This document shows, piece after piece, positions 7,808 through 8,305 of a stretch of 8,305 nucleotides of DNA; within the stretch, counting starts at the first letter, position 1; each line of letters opens with the position of its first letter. This stretch comes from Pedobacter sp. (GTDB lineage: Bacteria > Bacteroidota > Bacteroidia > Sphingobacteriales > Sphingobacteriaceae), in contig SEDG01000117.1 of NCBI GenBank assembly GCA_004295885.1, positions 1 through 8,305 of the forward strand, in the 5' to 3' direction. Both the position numbers and the translations under genes were made by a program. The notes beneath the pieces are model-generated. The model saw nothing but the letters and a program-made list of their open reading frames with translations, was not told the DNA's origin and did not search any database.

Positions 7808-7815
7808 CAAAGATA
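7808..7815 (-). promoter_or_regulatory. Bacteroidota -7 element for the tatD gene
   Basis: The minus strand reads TATCTTTG, an exact match to the Bacteroidota housekeeping -7 consensus TAnnTTTG, followed by CAAAG as part of the perfect palindrome CTTTGCAAAG (7803-7812). Only 4 nt separate it from the GTG start, so transcription would begin at or next to the start codon. I see no clear TTG -33 element at the usual spacing. Confidence 0.6.
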
Positions 7816-7883
7816 AGCTTTTGTATATTTGTATAAGCTCTGTAAAGAATTAGTGAATAATCTATAAAATTAGTAGTCTTTAT

Positions 7884-7891
7884 TATCTTTG
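7884..7891 (+). promoter_or_regulatory. Bacteroidota -7 element for the thioredoxin-fold gene
   Basis: TATCTTTG is an exact match to TAnnTTTG and ends 18 nt before the ATG at 7910, which implies a short 5' leader of roughly 12 nt. It is identical in sequence to the box serving the opposite gene, 68 bp away. No convincing TTG -33 element precedes it. Confidence 0.6.
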
Positions 7892-7909
7892 TCCCTATAA
7901 AACAAGAAT

Positions 7910-8305
7910 ATGAAAAAAGTCCTTCTTATTGTCGCTTTAGCCTTTTTATCAACATTAGGTTTCGCACAAACAGCAGCTACAAAACCAGCTGTTACTATTT
8001 ATAATCCGAAAGCAAATGCACAGGCAGACATAGATGCTGCAGTTGCTAAAGCTAAAAAGGAAAAGAAACATGTGTTTATTCAAGTTGGTGGCAACTGGTG
8101 TATTTGGTGCATCCGTTTTCACGATTTAGTAGATGCTACGCCTGCTTTAAAAGAGCTGTTAAATAAAAATTACGAAACCGTTTTGCTAAACTATAGTCCA
8201 GAAAACAAAAATGAAGCTGTACTTAAAAAATTAAGTTATCCAGGACGTTTCGGATTTCCTGTATTTTTAATTTTAGATGGAGATGGAAAATTAATCCACA
8301 CACAA
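7910..8305 (+). CDS. Exported thioredoxin-fold protein, C-terminus beyond the window
   Basis: Probable periplasmic thiol-disulfide protein; the first 132 residues are present and the frame is open at the window edge. A Sec signal peptide is clear: MKK, a hydrophobic run through residue 17, then a likely cut after FA (A19/Q20). The active-site motif is WCIWC with C64 and C67, and the cis-proline is P117 in FGFPVF, followed by the strand FLILDGDG. The pair WCxWC rather than WCGPC resembles the Thioredoxin_7 and DsbD-gamma-like group, which often act as reductases or isomerases, but the exact role cannot be read from sequence. The N-terminal region (about 24-55) is alanine- and lysine-rich. The start is the ATG at 7910, directly before the signal peptide and 18 nt after a TATCTTTG promoter box. 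It is transcribed away from the other genes, so it is not part of their group. Confidence 0.85.
   Translation, partial: MKKVLLIVALAFLSTLGFAQTAATKPAVTIYNPKANAQADIDAAVAKAKKEKKHVFIQVGGNWCIWCIRFHDLVDATPALKELLNKNYETVLLNYSPENKNEAVLKKLSYPGRFGFPVFLILDGDGKLIHTQ

Overview
The window looks like ordinary chromosomal DNA from a Bacteroidota bacterium, most likely of the Sphingobacteriaceae (Pedobacter-like). This is inferred from AT-rich DNA with A/T-rich codon use, start codons without convincing Shine-Dalgarno sites, two exact matches to the Bacteroidota -7 promoter element TAnnTTTG, and several intergenic palindromes and short repeats of a kind common in this phylum. The genus is a guess.

Layout. Four genes lie head-to-tail on the minus strand, read from high to low coordinates: a TatD-family metal-dependent hydrolase (7144-7803), the tRNA t6A dehydratase TcdA (6267-7061), an AddA-type helicase-nuclease (2971-6192) and its partner AddB (157-2868). 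Gaps are 82, 74 and 102 bp, so they may form one transcription unit, but each gap holds repeats or AT-rich DNA and the first three genes need not be linked in function. Diverging from tatD on the plus strand is the start of a secreted thioredoxin-fold protein (7910 to the window edge, incomplete). The 106-bp divergent gap carries one TATCTTTG promoter box for each direction. The tatD box is so close to a GTG start that a leaderless transcript is expected. No stretch above 300 bp lacks a gene.

How the genes work together. AddA and AddB form a heterodimer that resects double-strand DNA breaks for RecA-dependent recombination. AddA shows a full set of SF1A helicase motifs and an intact RecB-type nuclease. 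AddB has the expected inactive helicase fold and an intact second nuclease. The main anomaly is in AddB: all four positions that carry iron-sulfur-cluster cysteines in Bacillus AddB are occupied by other residues (N630, Y892, S895, F901) with the spacing kept, implying a cluster-free AddB. TcdA performs a housekeeping tRNA modification. The TatD protein is a probable nuclease of uncertain substrate.

Repeats. Two tandem hairpins built from a TTTGACAAA-type motif follow addB. A degenerate heptanucleotide tandem repeat runs directly into the addB start codon. A CACAGAT/ATCTGTG palindrome fills the tatD-tcdA gap. I found no RNA gene, CRISPR array, insertion sequence or prophage gene, and no convincing new multi-gene system.
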